Assembly (NCBI GenBank): GCA_947476475.1
Contig: CANJQT010000017.1
Span: 1-45,327, forward strand
Length of the DNA: 45,327 bases
Direction of reading: 5' to 3'
Origin: Paracoccaceae bacterium
Lineage (GTDB): Bacteria > Pseudomonadota > Alphaproteobacteria > Rhodobacterales > Rhodobacteraceae
The position numbers and the translations under genes were made by a program. The notes under the pieces are model-generated. The model searched no databases. It saw only the letters and a program-made list of their open reading frames with translations, and was not told the origin of the DNA. This document shows, in pieces, positions 25,501-34,380 of this stretch; position 1 is the first letter of the stretch; each line of letters begins with the position of its first letter.

Positions 25501-27003
25501 TCAGAAGTCGAACTGGACGCCTTGGGCGAGCGGCAGTTTCGCCGAGTAGTTCACGGTGTTGGTCTGGCGGCGCATATAGCCTTTCCAGGCGTCAGAGCCG
25601 CTTTCGCGGCCACCGCCGGTTTCCTTTTCGCCGCCGAAGGCACCGCCGATTTCAGCGCCCGAGGGGCCGATGTTGACGTTGGCGATGCCGCAGTCGGAGC
25701 CCGAGGCCGAGAGGAAGGTTCCGGCTTCGCGCATGTCGAGCGTGAAGATGCAAGAGGAGAGGCCCTGCGGCACGTCATTCTGCAGCGCGATGGCCTGATC
25801 GAGCGTGTCGTAGCCGAGAACATAAAGGATGGGGGCGAAGGTTTCGGTGCAGACCGCGGCAGACTGGCCGGGCATTTCGACGATGGCAGGGCTTACATAG
25901 GCGCCGCCGTCGGGCACGCCTGCGGTCACGACCTGACCACCATGAACCTTGCCGCCTTCCGAGCGGGCCTGATCCAGCATCGCAAGCATACGGTCGCGCG
26001 TTGCGTGATCAATCAGCGGCCCGATCAGTTTGCCAGCAACACGGGGATCGCCAATGGGCAGGCTGGCGTAGGCCTTGGTCAACTTGGCCACCAGATCGTC
26101 CTTGATCGAATTGTGAGCGATGAGGCGGCGCAGCGTGGTGCAGCGCTGGCCGGCGGTTCCGACGGCGGAAAAGACAATGGCGCGCACGGCCATGTCCATG
26201 TCGGCGGATGGCGCCACGATCATCGCGTTATTGCCGCCAAGTTCGAGAATCGAGCGGCCCCAGCGCGATGCGACCTTTGGGCCGACGATGGAGCCCATGC
26301 GGGTCGAGCCGGTGGCCGAGACAATAGGGACGTCCTTGGCGTTCACCAGTGCTTCGCCGATGGCGGGGCCGCCGATGACCAGTTGCACAAGGCCTTCGGG
26401 CGCATCGGTGCCGAAGCGCTTTAGCGCGCGTTCCATGATCTTCATCGAAGCCATGGCGGTGAGCGGGGTCTTTTCCGAGGGTTTCCAGATCACCGGATCG
26501 CCGCAGACAAGGGCAAGGGCGGTGTTCCAGGACCAGACCGCAACCGGGAAATTGAAGGCCGAGATTACGGCGCATGGGCCCATCGGGTGCCAGGTTTCCA
26601 TCATCCGGTGACCGGGGCGTTCGGAGGCGATCGTCAGGCCGTAGATCTGGCGCGAGAGGCCGACGGCGAAATCGCAGATGTCGATCATCTCCTGAACTTC
26701 GCCGAGGCCTTCGGACGTGATCTTGCCCACTTCAAGGGTCACCAGGGCGCCGAGTTCGGCCTTGGCAGCGCGCAGCTCCTCGCCCAGAAGGCGGACAAGT
26801 TCGCCGCGCCGGGGGGCGGGCAGGTCGCGCCATTCCTTGAAAGCGGCTTGCGACCGGGCAATGATTTTTCCCATGTCGGCAGGGTTGGTTTCGTGCACAT
26901 GGGCGATCACCGCCCCGTCGATGGGCGAGCGGACGGCAAGCGTGCCGCCAGTAAGTTCGGACGTGCTCAGGCCGGCGGCCTGAAGGATTTGATCGTGGGT
27001 CAT
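25501..27003 (-). CDS. amaB: Piperideine-6-carboxylate / 2-aminoadipate semialdehyde dehydrogenase (ALDH7 type)
   Basis: Has 500 residues, ALDH superfamily. Catalytic residues: N151 (SAFNFPVAVW), E254 (LELGGNNA) and nucleophile C288 (AGQRCTTLRR). The C-terminal block SGAEIGGAFGGEKETGGGRESGSDAWKGYMRRQTNTVNYS is diagnostic of the ALDH7/antiquitin branch, which oxidises 2-aminoadipate 6-semialdehyde to 2-aminoadipate with NAD(P)+. This is step two of the lysine route. GGAGG precedes the ATG. It lies 10 bases behind the FabD-like gene on the same strand, so the two are co-transcribed. Confidence 0.92.
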   Translation of the reverse strand: MTHDQILQAAGLSTSELTGGTLAVRSPIDGAVIAHVHETNPADMGKIIARSQAAFKEWRDLPAPRRGELVRLLGEELRAAKAELGALVTLEVGKITSEGLGEVQEMIDICDFAVGLSRQIYGLTIASERPGHRMMETWHPMGPCAVISAFNFPVAVWSWNTALALVCGDPVIWKPSEKTPLTAMASMKIMERALKRFGTDAPEGLVQLVIGGPAIGEALVNAKDVPIVSATGSTRMGSIVGPKVASRWGRSILELGGNNAMIVAPSADMDMAVRAIVFSAVGTAGQRCTTLRRLIAHNSIKDDLVAKLTKAYASLPIGDPRVAGKLIGPLIDHATRDRMLAMLDQARSEGGKVHGGQVVTAGVPDGGAYVSPAIVEMPGQSAAVCTETFAPILYVLGYDTLDQAIALQNDVPQGLSSCIFTLDMREAGTFLSASGSDCGIANVNIGPSGAEIGGAFGGEKETGGGRESGSDAWKGYMRRQTNTVNYSAKLPLAQGVQFDF

Positions 27004-27013
27004 GGAAACCTCC

Positions 27014-28048
27014 TCAGATGACGGTAGCGCGCTGGTCGCTCATGCCCATCGAGGCAAGAAGCGGCGCGGATTGCTGGATCGACTGGAAATCGGTCTTGGA
27101 CTGCATGTTACGCCAGTTCGCCAGAATGAGCGACTGGGCAACCGCGCCCCCGAGCGTGGTGCCGGGGCCGGTGATGATGAACATATCGGGGGCGAATTCG
27201 CGGGCGGCGATGCGAATGGCCTTGGTCAGATCATAGGGTTCGGTCACCTGATGGCCCAAGGTGTAGTCCCACAGTGCATGCCTGTCGGTGGCACCCGGCC
27301 ACCAGATGCTGCCGCGCCCGTCGATCATCGGGATGGTTGGCTGGCCGAATAGGGTTGCGGGCAGGCGGGCGCGGCCTTCGGCGGCGACCGGGGCCTGAAG
27401 TGCGGAATGGAAGGCGGCATGGTTCTGCAGGCGCATCGGAAACCGACCCTGAATCGGGGGAACAGAGGCTTCGAAGGCCTTCAGTCCTTCCTCATTCCCG
27501 GCCAGAACCAGCATGCCGCCAAGGTCGATGGACAATGACAGCTGATGACCGGGGCGGCGGGCGATGTCTGCCATTAGTGCCAGAAGTCCGGCCTTCTGCG
27601 CCGGGTCATTCCGCCAGTCCTCGGCGACGAACGGGTAAAGCACCTGACCGCCGATCAGGCTTTGCTGCATGAGCGTGCCCATGGTGTTCACTACCTCGAA
27701 CCCGCCCTCGGCAGTCAGCGCGCCGCCGCAGGCAAGCGTCGAATACCAGCCCATGGAATTGCCGGTCACTGCCACCACGTCGACCCTATCCCGGCTGATG
27801 GCGCGGAAATCGCCCAGCGTGCAGGCATAGATCAGGCCGCTGGCATTGTCGCCACGGGTATGTTTGGCAACCGAATATGCAGGCGCCCCATCGAGGGCGC
27901 TGAGCGTTTCCTGACCCAAGGAGGTCCGGGTGGCGTCAAAGGCGGCCAAAAGCGCCTTGTCGGCGAAGTTCTGGCCCAAATGGCCCAGTTCGGTCTTGGT
28001 ATAGGTGCCACGACCGGGGCAGATGACAACGGCGGTTTTCCGGGTCAT
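27014..28048 (-). CDS. FabD-like acyltransferase-domain protein with altered active site
   Basis: A protein of 344 residues resembling malonyl-CoA:ACP transacylase (FabD). The nucleophile motif is G-N-S98-M-G-W-Y, where FabD has GHSLGEY; the catalytic His fits H214 in NHAAFHSAL; ITGPGTTLGG resembles FabD's late GPGKVL region. Two substrate residues differ. The arginine holding the malonyl carboxylate (R117 in E. coli) aligns with M123 (NTMGTLM), and the oxyanion Gln of the PGQG motif is R13 (PGRG). So it is probably not a malonyl transferase. It sits between the E1 fusion (ATGA overlap at 28045-28048) and amaB (10 bases), implying a role in the same pathway. Function unknown; a transferase or acyl hydrolase acting on the acyl product of E1 is a guess. 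Confidence 0.8.
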   Translation of the reverse strand: MTRKTAVVICPGRGTYTKTELGHLGQNFADKALLAAFDATRTSLGQETLSALDGAPAYSVAKHTRGDNASGLIYACTLGDFRAISRDRVDVVAVTGNSMGWYSTLACGGALTAEGGFEVVNTMGTLMQQSLIGGQVLYPFVAEDWRNDPAQKAGLLALMADIARRPGHQLSLSIDLGGMLVLAGNEEGLKAFEASVPPIQGRFPMRLQNHAAFHSALQAPVAAEGRARLPATLFGQPTIPMIDGRGSIWWPGATDRHALWDYTLGHQVTEPYDLTKAIRIAAREFAPDMFIITGPGTTLGGAVAQSLILANWRNMQSKTDFQSIQQSAPLLASMGMSDQRATVI

Positions 28049-30234
28049 TCTTTTGCCTCCAAAAGCGCTTTTGCGGCGGAATAGACACTTTCCGCCGATG
28101 GCATGGTGGCCGCATAGGCGGGGCCGGTGGCGATGAAACTGTCTTCGGCGGTGAGGCGAGCATGGGGAACCGCAGTGCGTTCGGTGAACAGCGCCATCAG
28201 GGCCTCGGCCACGCCCCCCGAGCGACGGGTTTCATCGACGATCAGGATCTTTTTGCAACCCGCTACCGCCTGTACCAGCGCCTCTTCCGGCAGGGGTGAC
28301 AGCCAGCGCATGTCGATGACGCGGGCCTTGACCCCATCAGCCGCCAGCCGCACTTCGGCTTGGCGCGACAGATAGGTGCCATTGCCGAAGGTGACGATGG
28401 CCAGATCGGTGCCGGTGCCATGCACCCCCACCTCGCCCAAGGCGATCACTTCTGACGGGCCGGGATAGCGGCACATCCAGCCGCCGTCCTTGTCGGCGTG
28501 AAGGTCGCGCATCGGGTAAAGCGCGATTGGTTCAAGGAACACCACCACGCGCTGTTCTTCACGCGCCAGCCGCACGCATTCGCGCAACATCCTTGCAGCA
28601 TCGGCGCCGTTCGAGGGGCAGGCCAGAATTACACCGGGAATATCGCGAATAACCGCCACCGAATTGTCATTGTGGAAATGACCGCCAAAGCCCTTCTGAT
28701 AGCCCAGGCCGGCAATGCGCAACACCATCGGATTGGTATATTGGCCGTTCGAGAAGAACGAAAGCGTCGAAGCCTCGCCCCGGATCTGATCTTCGGCATT
28801 GTGCAGATAGGCAAGGAACTGGATTTCCGGCATCGGGATGAAGCCGTTCTGGGCCATGCCGATGGCAAGGCCGAGGATCGACTGTTCATCCAGAAGCGTG
28901 TCGATCATCCGGTCAGGGCCGAACCGGGCGCGCAGCTTCTGCGTTACGCCGTATACGCCACCTTTGCGACCGACATCCTCGCCCATCATCACCACTTCGG
29001 GGTGGGTCAGCATCAGATCGGTCAGCGCCCAGTTGATGATCCGCGACATGATCTGCGGTTCATCCATCTGCTTCATGTCGCCGCCGAAGGCCGCCGCGCG
29101 CGCCTCGGGGGTGGGGCCGTTCGTGGGCCGACAGGCGCGTTTTGGCGGGATGAGGCTGGCCATCACTTCGGCGGCGGTTTTCAGGCGCGGGCGGGTGACG
29201 GCCTCGGCGCTGATGCGCGCCACGCGGGCGTTGGTTTCGGTGTAGACTGCCAGTGCCTGATCTGTGGGCATGGCGCCTGCCTGATCCAGCAGGCGAACCG
29301 AATGCAGCAGCGGGTCGTTGGCCTCCTCTGCCTCCACCTCCTCGCGCGGAAGATATGTCGTTGGCACATCGGCACCGGCATGGCCGTACAGGCGGATGGT
29401 CTTGATATGGAGGAAGGCGGGCTTCTTGCGGGTTCGCACATAATCCGCCGCCTCGGTCGCAACGCGGTAGGTGTCGTAGATATCAAGACCGTCGCAATGA
29501 AAGTACTTCAGCCCCGGCCGGTTCTGGAAGCCCGCCGCAATCCAGCCTGTCGGGGTCTTTGTGGAAATGCCGATGCCGTTGTCTTCGCAGACGAACAAAA
29601 GCGGCAGCGGGATCGACTGGTAGGATGTCCAGCCAGCGGTGTTGAAGGCCACCTGGGCAGTCGCATGATTGGCCGATGCATCGCCAAAGGAACAATAGAC
29701 GATGGCATCATCGGGCAGTTCCTGATGCTCGGGCTTGTGACGGCGCGCGGCGCCGATCGAATAGGCAGCCCCCACCGCCTTGGGAAGGTGGCTCGCAATA
29801 GTTGAGGTCTGCGGCGGGATATTAAGCGCCTTTGATCCCAGAACCTTGTGGCGCCCGCCCGAAATCGGATCCTCGCTTGACGCGGCGAAGGACAGAAGCA
29901 TGTCCCAAGCTATGGATTGGCCTTCCACCTGCTGACTGCGGGCAATCTGAAAGGCGGCGTCGCGGTAATGAAGGAAAGCCATGTCGGTGGGCCGAAGCGC
30001 TGCTGCGACGGCTGCCATCCCCTCATGCCCCGAAGAGCCGATTGTATAAAATCCCTGCCCCGCCTTCTGCATCGCCCGGCTGGTACGGTCGAGCGCGCGA
30101 CTCAGACAGGCCGCGCGATAGATTGCCACCGCATCGGTCCCAGTCAACGGACCGGCTGGCGCCGCGCCTGCTGGCAGATCGCGCGCGGCGACCCGGCGCA
30201 GAAAGTTTTCATGTACGATATCGGCGCGGTCCAT
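28045..30234 (-). CDS. Fused alpha-beta 2-oxoacid dehydrogenase E1 (probable 2-oxoadipate dehydrogenase)
   Basis: About 729 residues. Residues 1-370 are the ThDP-binding alpha part (GDASANHATAQ near 184-194, NGIGIST at 219-225); from about 390 a full beta part begins (ISRIINWALTDLM-like opening, MMGEDVGRKGGVYGVTQKL, LRIAGLGYQKGFGGHFHNDNS, C-terminal IVDETRRSGGVAEALM). The architecture is that of branched-chain-type E1 subunits joined in one chain. The flanking aminotransferase and glutaryl-CoA dehydrogenase genes point to 2-oxoadipate. No E2 or E3 gene lies nearby. The frame extends to a TTG at 30270, but that lies inside the repeat; ATG 30234 (MDRADIVHENFLRR) is preferred, though its ribosome site is weak. 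Confidence 0.85.
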   Translation of the reverse strand: MDRADIVHENFLRRVAARDLPAGAAPAGPLTGTDAVAIYRAACLSRALDRTSRAMQKAGQGFYTIGSSGHEGMAAVAAALRPTDMAFLHYRDAAFQIARSQQVEGQSIAWDMLLSFAASSEDPISGGRHKVLGSKALNIPPQTSTIASHLPKAVGAAYSIGAARRHKPEHQELPDDAIVYCSFGDASANHATAQVAFNTAGWTSYQSIPLPLLFVCEDNGIGISTKTPTGWIAAGFQNRPGLKYFHCDGLDIYDTYRVATEAADYVRTRKKPAFLHIKTIRLYGHAGADVPTTYLPREEVEAEEANDPLLHSVRLLDQAGAMPTDQALAVYTETNARVARISAEAVTRPRLKTAAEVMASLIPPKRACRPTNGPTPEARAAAFGGDMKQMDEPQIMSRIINWALTDLMLTHPEVVMMGEDVGRKGGVYGVTQKLRARFGPDRMIDTLLDEQSILGLAIGMAQNGFIPMPEIQFLAYLHNAEDQIRGEASTLSFFSNGQYTNPMVLRIAGLGYQKGFGGHFHNDNSVAVIRDIPGVILACPSNGADAARMLRECVRLAREEQRVVVFLEPIALYPMRDLHADKDGGWMCRYPGPSEVIALGEVGVHGTGTDLAIVTFGNGTYLSRQAEVRLAADGVKARVIDMRWLSPLPEEALVQAVAGCKKILIVDETRRSGGVAEALMALFTERTAVPHARLTAEDSFIATGPAYAATMPSAESVYSAAKALLEAKE

Positions 30235-30268
30235 CGGTTCATCTACCTTGATAGCTTCTTCTTTTTCC

Positions 30269-30326
30269 AAATATCCCCGCCGGAGGCTCCCGGCCCCAAC
30301 GGCGGAAGCCTCCGGCGGGGATATTT
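30269..30326. repeat. Inverted pair of GATATTT repeats (20-bp perfect arms), copy 3
   Basis: Left arm 30269-30288 and right arm 30307-30326 are exact reverse complements over 20 bases, starting AAATATCCCC and ending GGGGATATTT, with an 18-base loop. Outside them, GAAAAAGAAGAAG-like flanks extend the pairing with three mismatches. The transcript between glutaryl-CoA dehydrogenase and E1 would fold into a very stable hairpin there. Confidence 0.92.
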
Positions 30327-30340
30327 ATGAAAAGAAGAAA

Positions 30341-31549
30341 TCAGAAAAAAGCCTGAAGGCCGGTGATGGCACGGCCGAGGATCAGGGCATGAACGTCATG
30401 GGTGCCTTCGTAGGTGTTCACTGTCTCCAGGTTCACCATATGGCGCATGACGTGGAAATCTTCCTGAATGCCGTTGCCGCCGTGCATGTCGCGGGCGTGG
30501 CGGGCGATTTCCAGCGCCTTGCCGCAGTTGTTGCGCTTGATGATCGAAATCATCTCGGGGGCAGCGTTGGCTTCGTCCATCAGGCGGCCTACCCGGAGCG
30601 AGGCCTGAAGGCCCAATGAGATGTCGGTCAGCATGTTGGCGAGTTTCAACTGGAAGATCTGGGTCTGGGCCAGCGGCTTGTTGAACTGCTTACGGTCGAG
30701 TCCGTACTGGCGGGCGGCATGGAAGCAGGATTCTGCAGCCCCCATCACCCCCCAGGAAATGCCGTAGCGCGCGCGATTAAGGCAGCCGAATGGGCCTTTC
30801 AGCCCTTCCACATTGGGAAGAAGGGCGTCTTCGCCCACTTCCACGTCTTTCATCACGATTTCGCCGGTGATCGAGGCGCGAAGTGAAAGTTTGCCGCCGA
30901 TCTTCGGCGCGGACAGGCCCTTCATGCCTTTCTCAAGCACAAAGCCACGGATCTTGCCGCCATGCGCCTCCGATTTGGCCCAGACCACGAACACATCAGC
31001 GATCGGCGCGTTCGAGATCCACATTTTCGAACCGTTGAGCACATAGCCGTTCGCGGTCTTGGTGGCGCGGGTCTTCATGCCGGCGGGGTCGGACCCTGCA
31101 TCGGGTTCGGTCAGGCCGAAGCAGCCGATGAACTCGCCTGAGGCAAGCTTCGGCAGGTATTTCTTGCGCTGATCTTCCGACCCGTAGGCATAGATCGGAT
31201 ACATGACGAGCGAGCTTTGCACCGACATCATCGAACGATAGCCGCTGTCCACGCGTTCCACTTCGCGCGCCACGAGGCCGTAGGCCACATAGCTTGCGCC
31301 AAGCCCGCCGTATTCTTCGGGCACGGTGATGCCCAGAAGGCCCATCGCGCCCATTTCACGGAAAATCGCCGGGTCGGTTGCTTCTTCACGGTAGGCTTGC
31401 GTCACGCGCGGCAGCAGCTTTTCGGTCGCGTAGGCGCGGGCGGCATCGCGCATCATCCGTTCATCTTCGCTGAGCTGGTCGTTCAGGCGGAAAGCATCTT
31501 CCCAGTCGAAGCGGCTCAGGTCGGGGGCGTCTTTGGGTTTCAGGGCCAT
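30341..31549 (-). CDS. gcdH: Glutaryl-CoA dehydrogenase
   Basis: Encodes 402 residues of the acyl-CoA dehydrogenase family. It oxidatively decarboxylates glutaryl-CoA to crotonyl-CoA with FAD. Catalytic base E381 lies in [20 protein letters not shown] and the likely carboxylate-binding arginine is R105 in [14 protein letters not shown], a segment characteristic of GCDH rather than other acyl-CoA dehydrogenases. [15 protein letters not shown] and [22 protein letters not shown] are family blocks. It starts 9 bases after the aminotransferase stop. Together they supply the 2-oxoadipate-to-crotonyl-CoA end of lysine breakdown. Confidence 0.95.
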   Translation of the reverse strand: MALKPKDAPDLSRFDWEDAFRLNDQLSEDERMMRDAARAYATEKLLPRVTQAYREEATDPAIFREMGAMGLLGITVPEEYGGLGASYVAYGLVAREVERVDSGYRSMMSVQSSLVMYPIYAYGSEDQRKKYLPKLASGEFIGCFGLTEPDAGSDPAGMKTRATKTANGYVLNGSKMWISNAPIADVFVVWAKSEAHGGKIRGFVLEKGMKGLSAPKIGGKLSLRASITGEIVMKDVEVGEDALLPNVEGLKGPFGCLNRARYGISWGVMGAAESCFHAARQYGLDRKQFNKPLAQTQIFQLKLANMLTDISLGLQASLRVGRLMDEANAAPEMISIIKRNNCGKALEIARHARDMHGGNGIQEDFHVMRHMVNLETVNTYEGTHDVHALILGRAITGLQAFF

Positions 31550-31558
31550 GTTGGATCC

Positions 31559-32764
31559 TCAGGCGAGAGTTGTGCAGAAACGGGCGATGCGGGCGCAGGC
31601 CTCGGTCAGCGAGGCGCGGGAATAGGCGTAGGAAAGGCGGAAATGGCCGGGCACGCCGAAGGCGCGACCCGGCACAAGGGCAACACCTTCGGACTTTAGC
31701 AGGGCCGCGCAGAAATCGGCGTCTTTTTCGATGCGGGTCCCATCGGGTGCGGTCTTTCCGAAGGTCGCCGTGCAGTCAGGAAAGAGATAGAATGCCCCGT
31801 CGGCAGAGCTGCATTTGATCAGGCCCGTGGCATTCAGCGCCTCGCGCACCATGTCGCGCCGGGCGCGGAAATCATCGCAGCGTTCGGCCAGCATCTGCTG
31901 ATCGCCGGTCAGGGCAGACAGCGCGGCGGCCTGACTGACCGAGGAAGCGCCCGAGGTGATCTGGCCCTGCACGGCGATCATCGCGTCAATCAGCCGTTTA
32001 GGTGCGATGCCCCAGCCGATGCGCCAGCCGGTCATCGCGTAGCTTTTCGACACGCCGTTCACGATGAGCGTGCGGTCGGCAAGATCGGGCGCGACGGCGC
32101 GGAACGAGGTGAAGGGAACGTAGCAGATATGCTGATAGATTTCGTCCGCGATGATGCCGACATGGGAATTTTCGCGCAGCACTTCGGCCAGGGCTTCCAA
32201 CTGGGCAGAGGAATAGACCGCGCCGGACGGGTTGCCGGGCGAATTAAGCAAAAGCCAGCGGGTGCGCGGGGTAATGGCGGCGCGCAACTGATCGGCGGTG
32301 ATGGCAAAGCCGTCGGCGGCAGTGGTGGCGATGACCACCGGCTTGCCGCCGCAAACGCCAATCATATCTGGATAACTTGTCCAATAGGGCGCGCCGAGGA
32401 TGACCTCGTCGTCCGTCTCGAGTGTGGCGAAAAGGGCGTTGAAGATCACCTGTTTTGCGCCGGTGCAGACAATGATCTCGGCCAGTTCCGGCCGGTAGCC
32501 GTTGGCGCGTTCGCAATCAGCGGCGATCGCCTGACGCAGAGGGGCGGTGCCGGCGGTTGCCGTATAGGTGGTTTCACCCGCAAGGGCGGCCTGGTAGGCG
32601 GATTCGATCACCGGCAGGGGTGTAGGGAAATCCGGCTCGCCTGTCCCGAGGGAGATGACGTCATGCCCCGCCTTCTTCATTGCCGTCGCGGCTTCAGAGA
32701 TCTGAAGGATTTCAGACAGTTCCACGCTGGCGATGCGGGCGGCGCGGCGGAAAGGGTCGCTCAT
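31559..32764 (-). CDS. Class I/II PLP aminotransferase (AspC/AatA type, probable 2-aminoadipate aminotransferase)
   Basis: Encodes 401 residues, fold type I. The PLP lysine is K240 in VNGVSKSYAMTGWRIGW; ISLGTGEPDFPTP, NSPGNPSGAVY and LVPGRAFGVPGHFRLSYAYS are typical of aspartate/aromatic aminotransferases of the Iγ-like AspC group. In this operon the expected reaction is 2-aminoadipate to 2-oxoadipate, though an aspartate aminotransferase would look the same. ATG at 32764 gives the MSDPFRRAARIASVELSEI opening; the frame beyond it to 33016 is a shadow of the divergent LysR gene. First gene of the probable lysine operon. Confidence 0.88.
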   Translation of the reverse strand: MSDPFRRAARIASVELSEILQISEAATAMKKAGHDVISLGTGEPDFPTPLPVIESAYQAALAGETTYTATAGTAPLRQAIAADCERANGYRPELAEIIVCTGAKQVIFNALFATLETDDEVILGAPYWTSYPDMIGVCGGKPVVIATTAADGFAITADQLRAAITPRTRWLLLNSPGNPSGAVYSSAQLEALAEVLRENSHVGIIADEIYQHICYVPFTSFRAVAPDLADRTLIVNGVSKSYAMTGWRIGWGIAPKRLIDAMIAVQGQITSGASSVSQAAALSALTGDQQMLAERCDDFRARRDMVREALNATGLIKCSSADGAFYLFPDCTATFGKTAPDGTRIEKDADFCAALLKSEGVALVPGRAFGVPGHFRLSYAYSRASLTEACARIARFCTTLA

Positions 32765-32866
32765 GGCACGGGATCCGGAGTTTGGGTCAGGTTGATATGC
32801 TGATAGGCCATTGTTTGGCGCTGAAATAACCCTATTCTGGCGTGATCCTATGTGTGGAGAGCATAT

Positions 32867-33784
32867 ATGGCAACGCCTCGCCGGTTCCTGCCTTCGGTCA
32901 GCCTGTTGCAGGCCTTTGAATCTGTCTGCCGGACCGGTTCGACGCTGGCTGCGGCCCGCGATCTGGATCTGACGCAGGGTGCGGTCAGCCGACTGATCCA
33001 GAATCTGGAAGCGCAACTGGGCGTAGGGTTGTTCTTGCGCGAAGGGCGGCGGCTGGTGCCCACCGATGCGGCGTTGGCCTATGCGCGCGACGTGGTGAAG
33101 GCGCTGGACCTGATTTCGCGCGGGTCAATGCGGGTGCGGTCAAACACCGGGGGCGGCACGCTTTCGCTGTCGATCCTGCCCACTTTCGGCACGCGTTGGC
33201 TGGCCCCGCGCCTGCCGCGTTTTCTGGCCGCACATCCGGGGGTGACGATCAATCTGGGCACGCGGGTCAGGCCGTTTGACTTTGAGGAAGAGGGTTTCGA
33301 TGCCGCGATCCATTTTGGTGAAGCGACCTGGCCGAATGCCGGCTTTCTGAAGTTGTTTGACGAAAAACTGGTGGCCACCTGTTCGCCGGATTTTCTTGCG
33401 GCCCATCCGGTCAGCGGGCCGGCAAGCCTGCTGAAGCTGCCGCTTTTGCAACTGGAAACCCGGCCTACGGTCTGGTCTACCTGGTTTCGCCAGCATGGGA
33501 TTGAGGCGCGCCCGCCGTCGGGCATGCTGTTCGACCAGTTTGGCACGATGATCCAATCGGCGATCTACGGGATGGGTGTGGCCCTGCTGCCGGAGTTCTT
33601 GGCCAAGTCAGAACTGGCAGACGGGCGGTTGGTGAATGCCTGGGGGCTGCCCACGCCGGGGGACGGCAGTTATTATCTGGTCTGGCCAAAGGTCGGGGAA
33701 TGGTATCCGCCGTTGCAGGCGTTCCGGTCCTGGCTGGCGGCCGAGGCTGCGGATCCGGATGGGGAAGCCAACCTGCCCGGTTGA
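32867..33784 (+). CDS. LysR-type transcriptional regulator (GcvA-like)
   Basis: Has 305 residues: an N-terminal winged helix (RRFLPSVSLLQAFESVCRTGSTLAAARDLDLTQGAVSRLIQNLEAQLGVGLF) and a periplasmic-binding-like effector domain. It is divergent from the aminotransferase with 102 bases between the starts, the usual arrangement for a LysR protein controlling the neighbouring operon, so it is a good candidate activator of lysine breakdown. GGAGA lies 7 bases before the ATG at 32867. A GTG at 32852 has no ribosome site. A possible promoter is TTGTTT (32811-32816), 16 bases, TATTCT (32833-32838). The effector is unknown. Confidence 0.92.
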   Translation: MATPRRFLPSVSLLQAFESVCRTGSTLAAARDLDLTQGAVSRLIQNLEAQLGVGLFLREGRRLVPTDAALAYARDVVKALDLISRGSMRVRSNTGGGTLSLSILPTFGTRWLAPRLPRFLAAHPGVTINLGTRVRPFDFEEEGFDAAIHFGEATWPNAGFLKLFDEKLVATCSPDFLAAHPVSGPASLLKLPLLQLETRPTVWSTWFRQHGIEARPPSGMLFDQFGTMIQSAIYGMGVALLPEFLAKSELADGRLVNAWGLPTPGDGSYYLVWPKVGEWYPPLQAFRSWLAAEAADPDGEANLPG

Positions 33785-33818
33785 CCTGTGGGCCGAAACT
33801 GATCAGTCTGCGCCCATC

Positions 33819-34376
33819 ATGAACCAGCACCCTGACATCCACGACCGTCTTGCCGCGTCTCTCAAGAGTGCGCGCAAGTCCAAGGGGCTCAGTCTGGATG
33901 CCGTTGCGAAGCTTTCGGGTGTCAGCCGGTCGATGGTCAGCCAGATCGAGCGCGGTGAGAGCAGCCCTACGGTGGCGACATTGTGGAATCTGACGCAGGC
34001 GCTGCAGGTGGATTTCGCCGGGCTGCTGGAGGGCAAGACGGCGCCCGGGATCGAGGTGATCCGCGCCGAGGTAGCGCCCACCATCGACGGACGCGGGCCG
34101 GGGGTGCGGATCCGCATCCTGTCGCCTGCCGAGGCGGCGGGTGAGCATGAGGTTTATGAACTGACCCTGGCGGCGGGGGGGGAATTGGTATCGGACGCGC
34201 ACAGCCCCGGGTGCCGCGAACATCTGACCGTGCTGGAGGGCGCGGTGATGGTCATGTCCGGCGAGGAAGAGCGGCGGCTGGGAACTGGCGACACGGCGCG
34301 CTACTTCGCAGACCGACCCCACCGGATCGCGGCTGACGGGCCGGCGCGTGTGATCTTGATTGTTCAGAACAGCTGA
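33819..34376 (+). CDS. XRE-cupin transcriptional regulator
   Basis: A protein of 185 residues. The N-terminal helix-turn-helix (ARKSKGLSLDAVAKLSGVSRSMVSQIERGESSPTVATLWNLTQAL) is followed by a small cupin sensor domain (EHEVYELTLAAGGELVSDAHSPGCREHLTVLEGAVMVMSGEEERRLGTGDTARYFADRPHRIA). The kbl and tdh genes follow, so it probably regulates threonine breakdown. The ATG at 33819 gives the correct HTH-first opening, but no clear Shine-Dalgarno sequence precedes it. A longer frame to 33636 is the LysR shadow. Confidence 0.88.
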   Translation: MNQHPDIHDRLAASLKSARKSKGLSLDAVAKLSGVSRSMVSQIERGESSPTVATLWNLTQALQVDFAGLLEGKTAPGIEVIRAEVAPTIDGRGPGVRIRILSPAEAAGEHEVYELTLAAGGELVSDAHSPGCREHLTVLEGAVMVMSGEEERRLGTGDTARYFADRPHRIAADGPARVILIVQNS

Positions 34377-34380
34377 AGTG

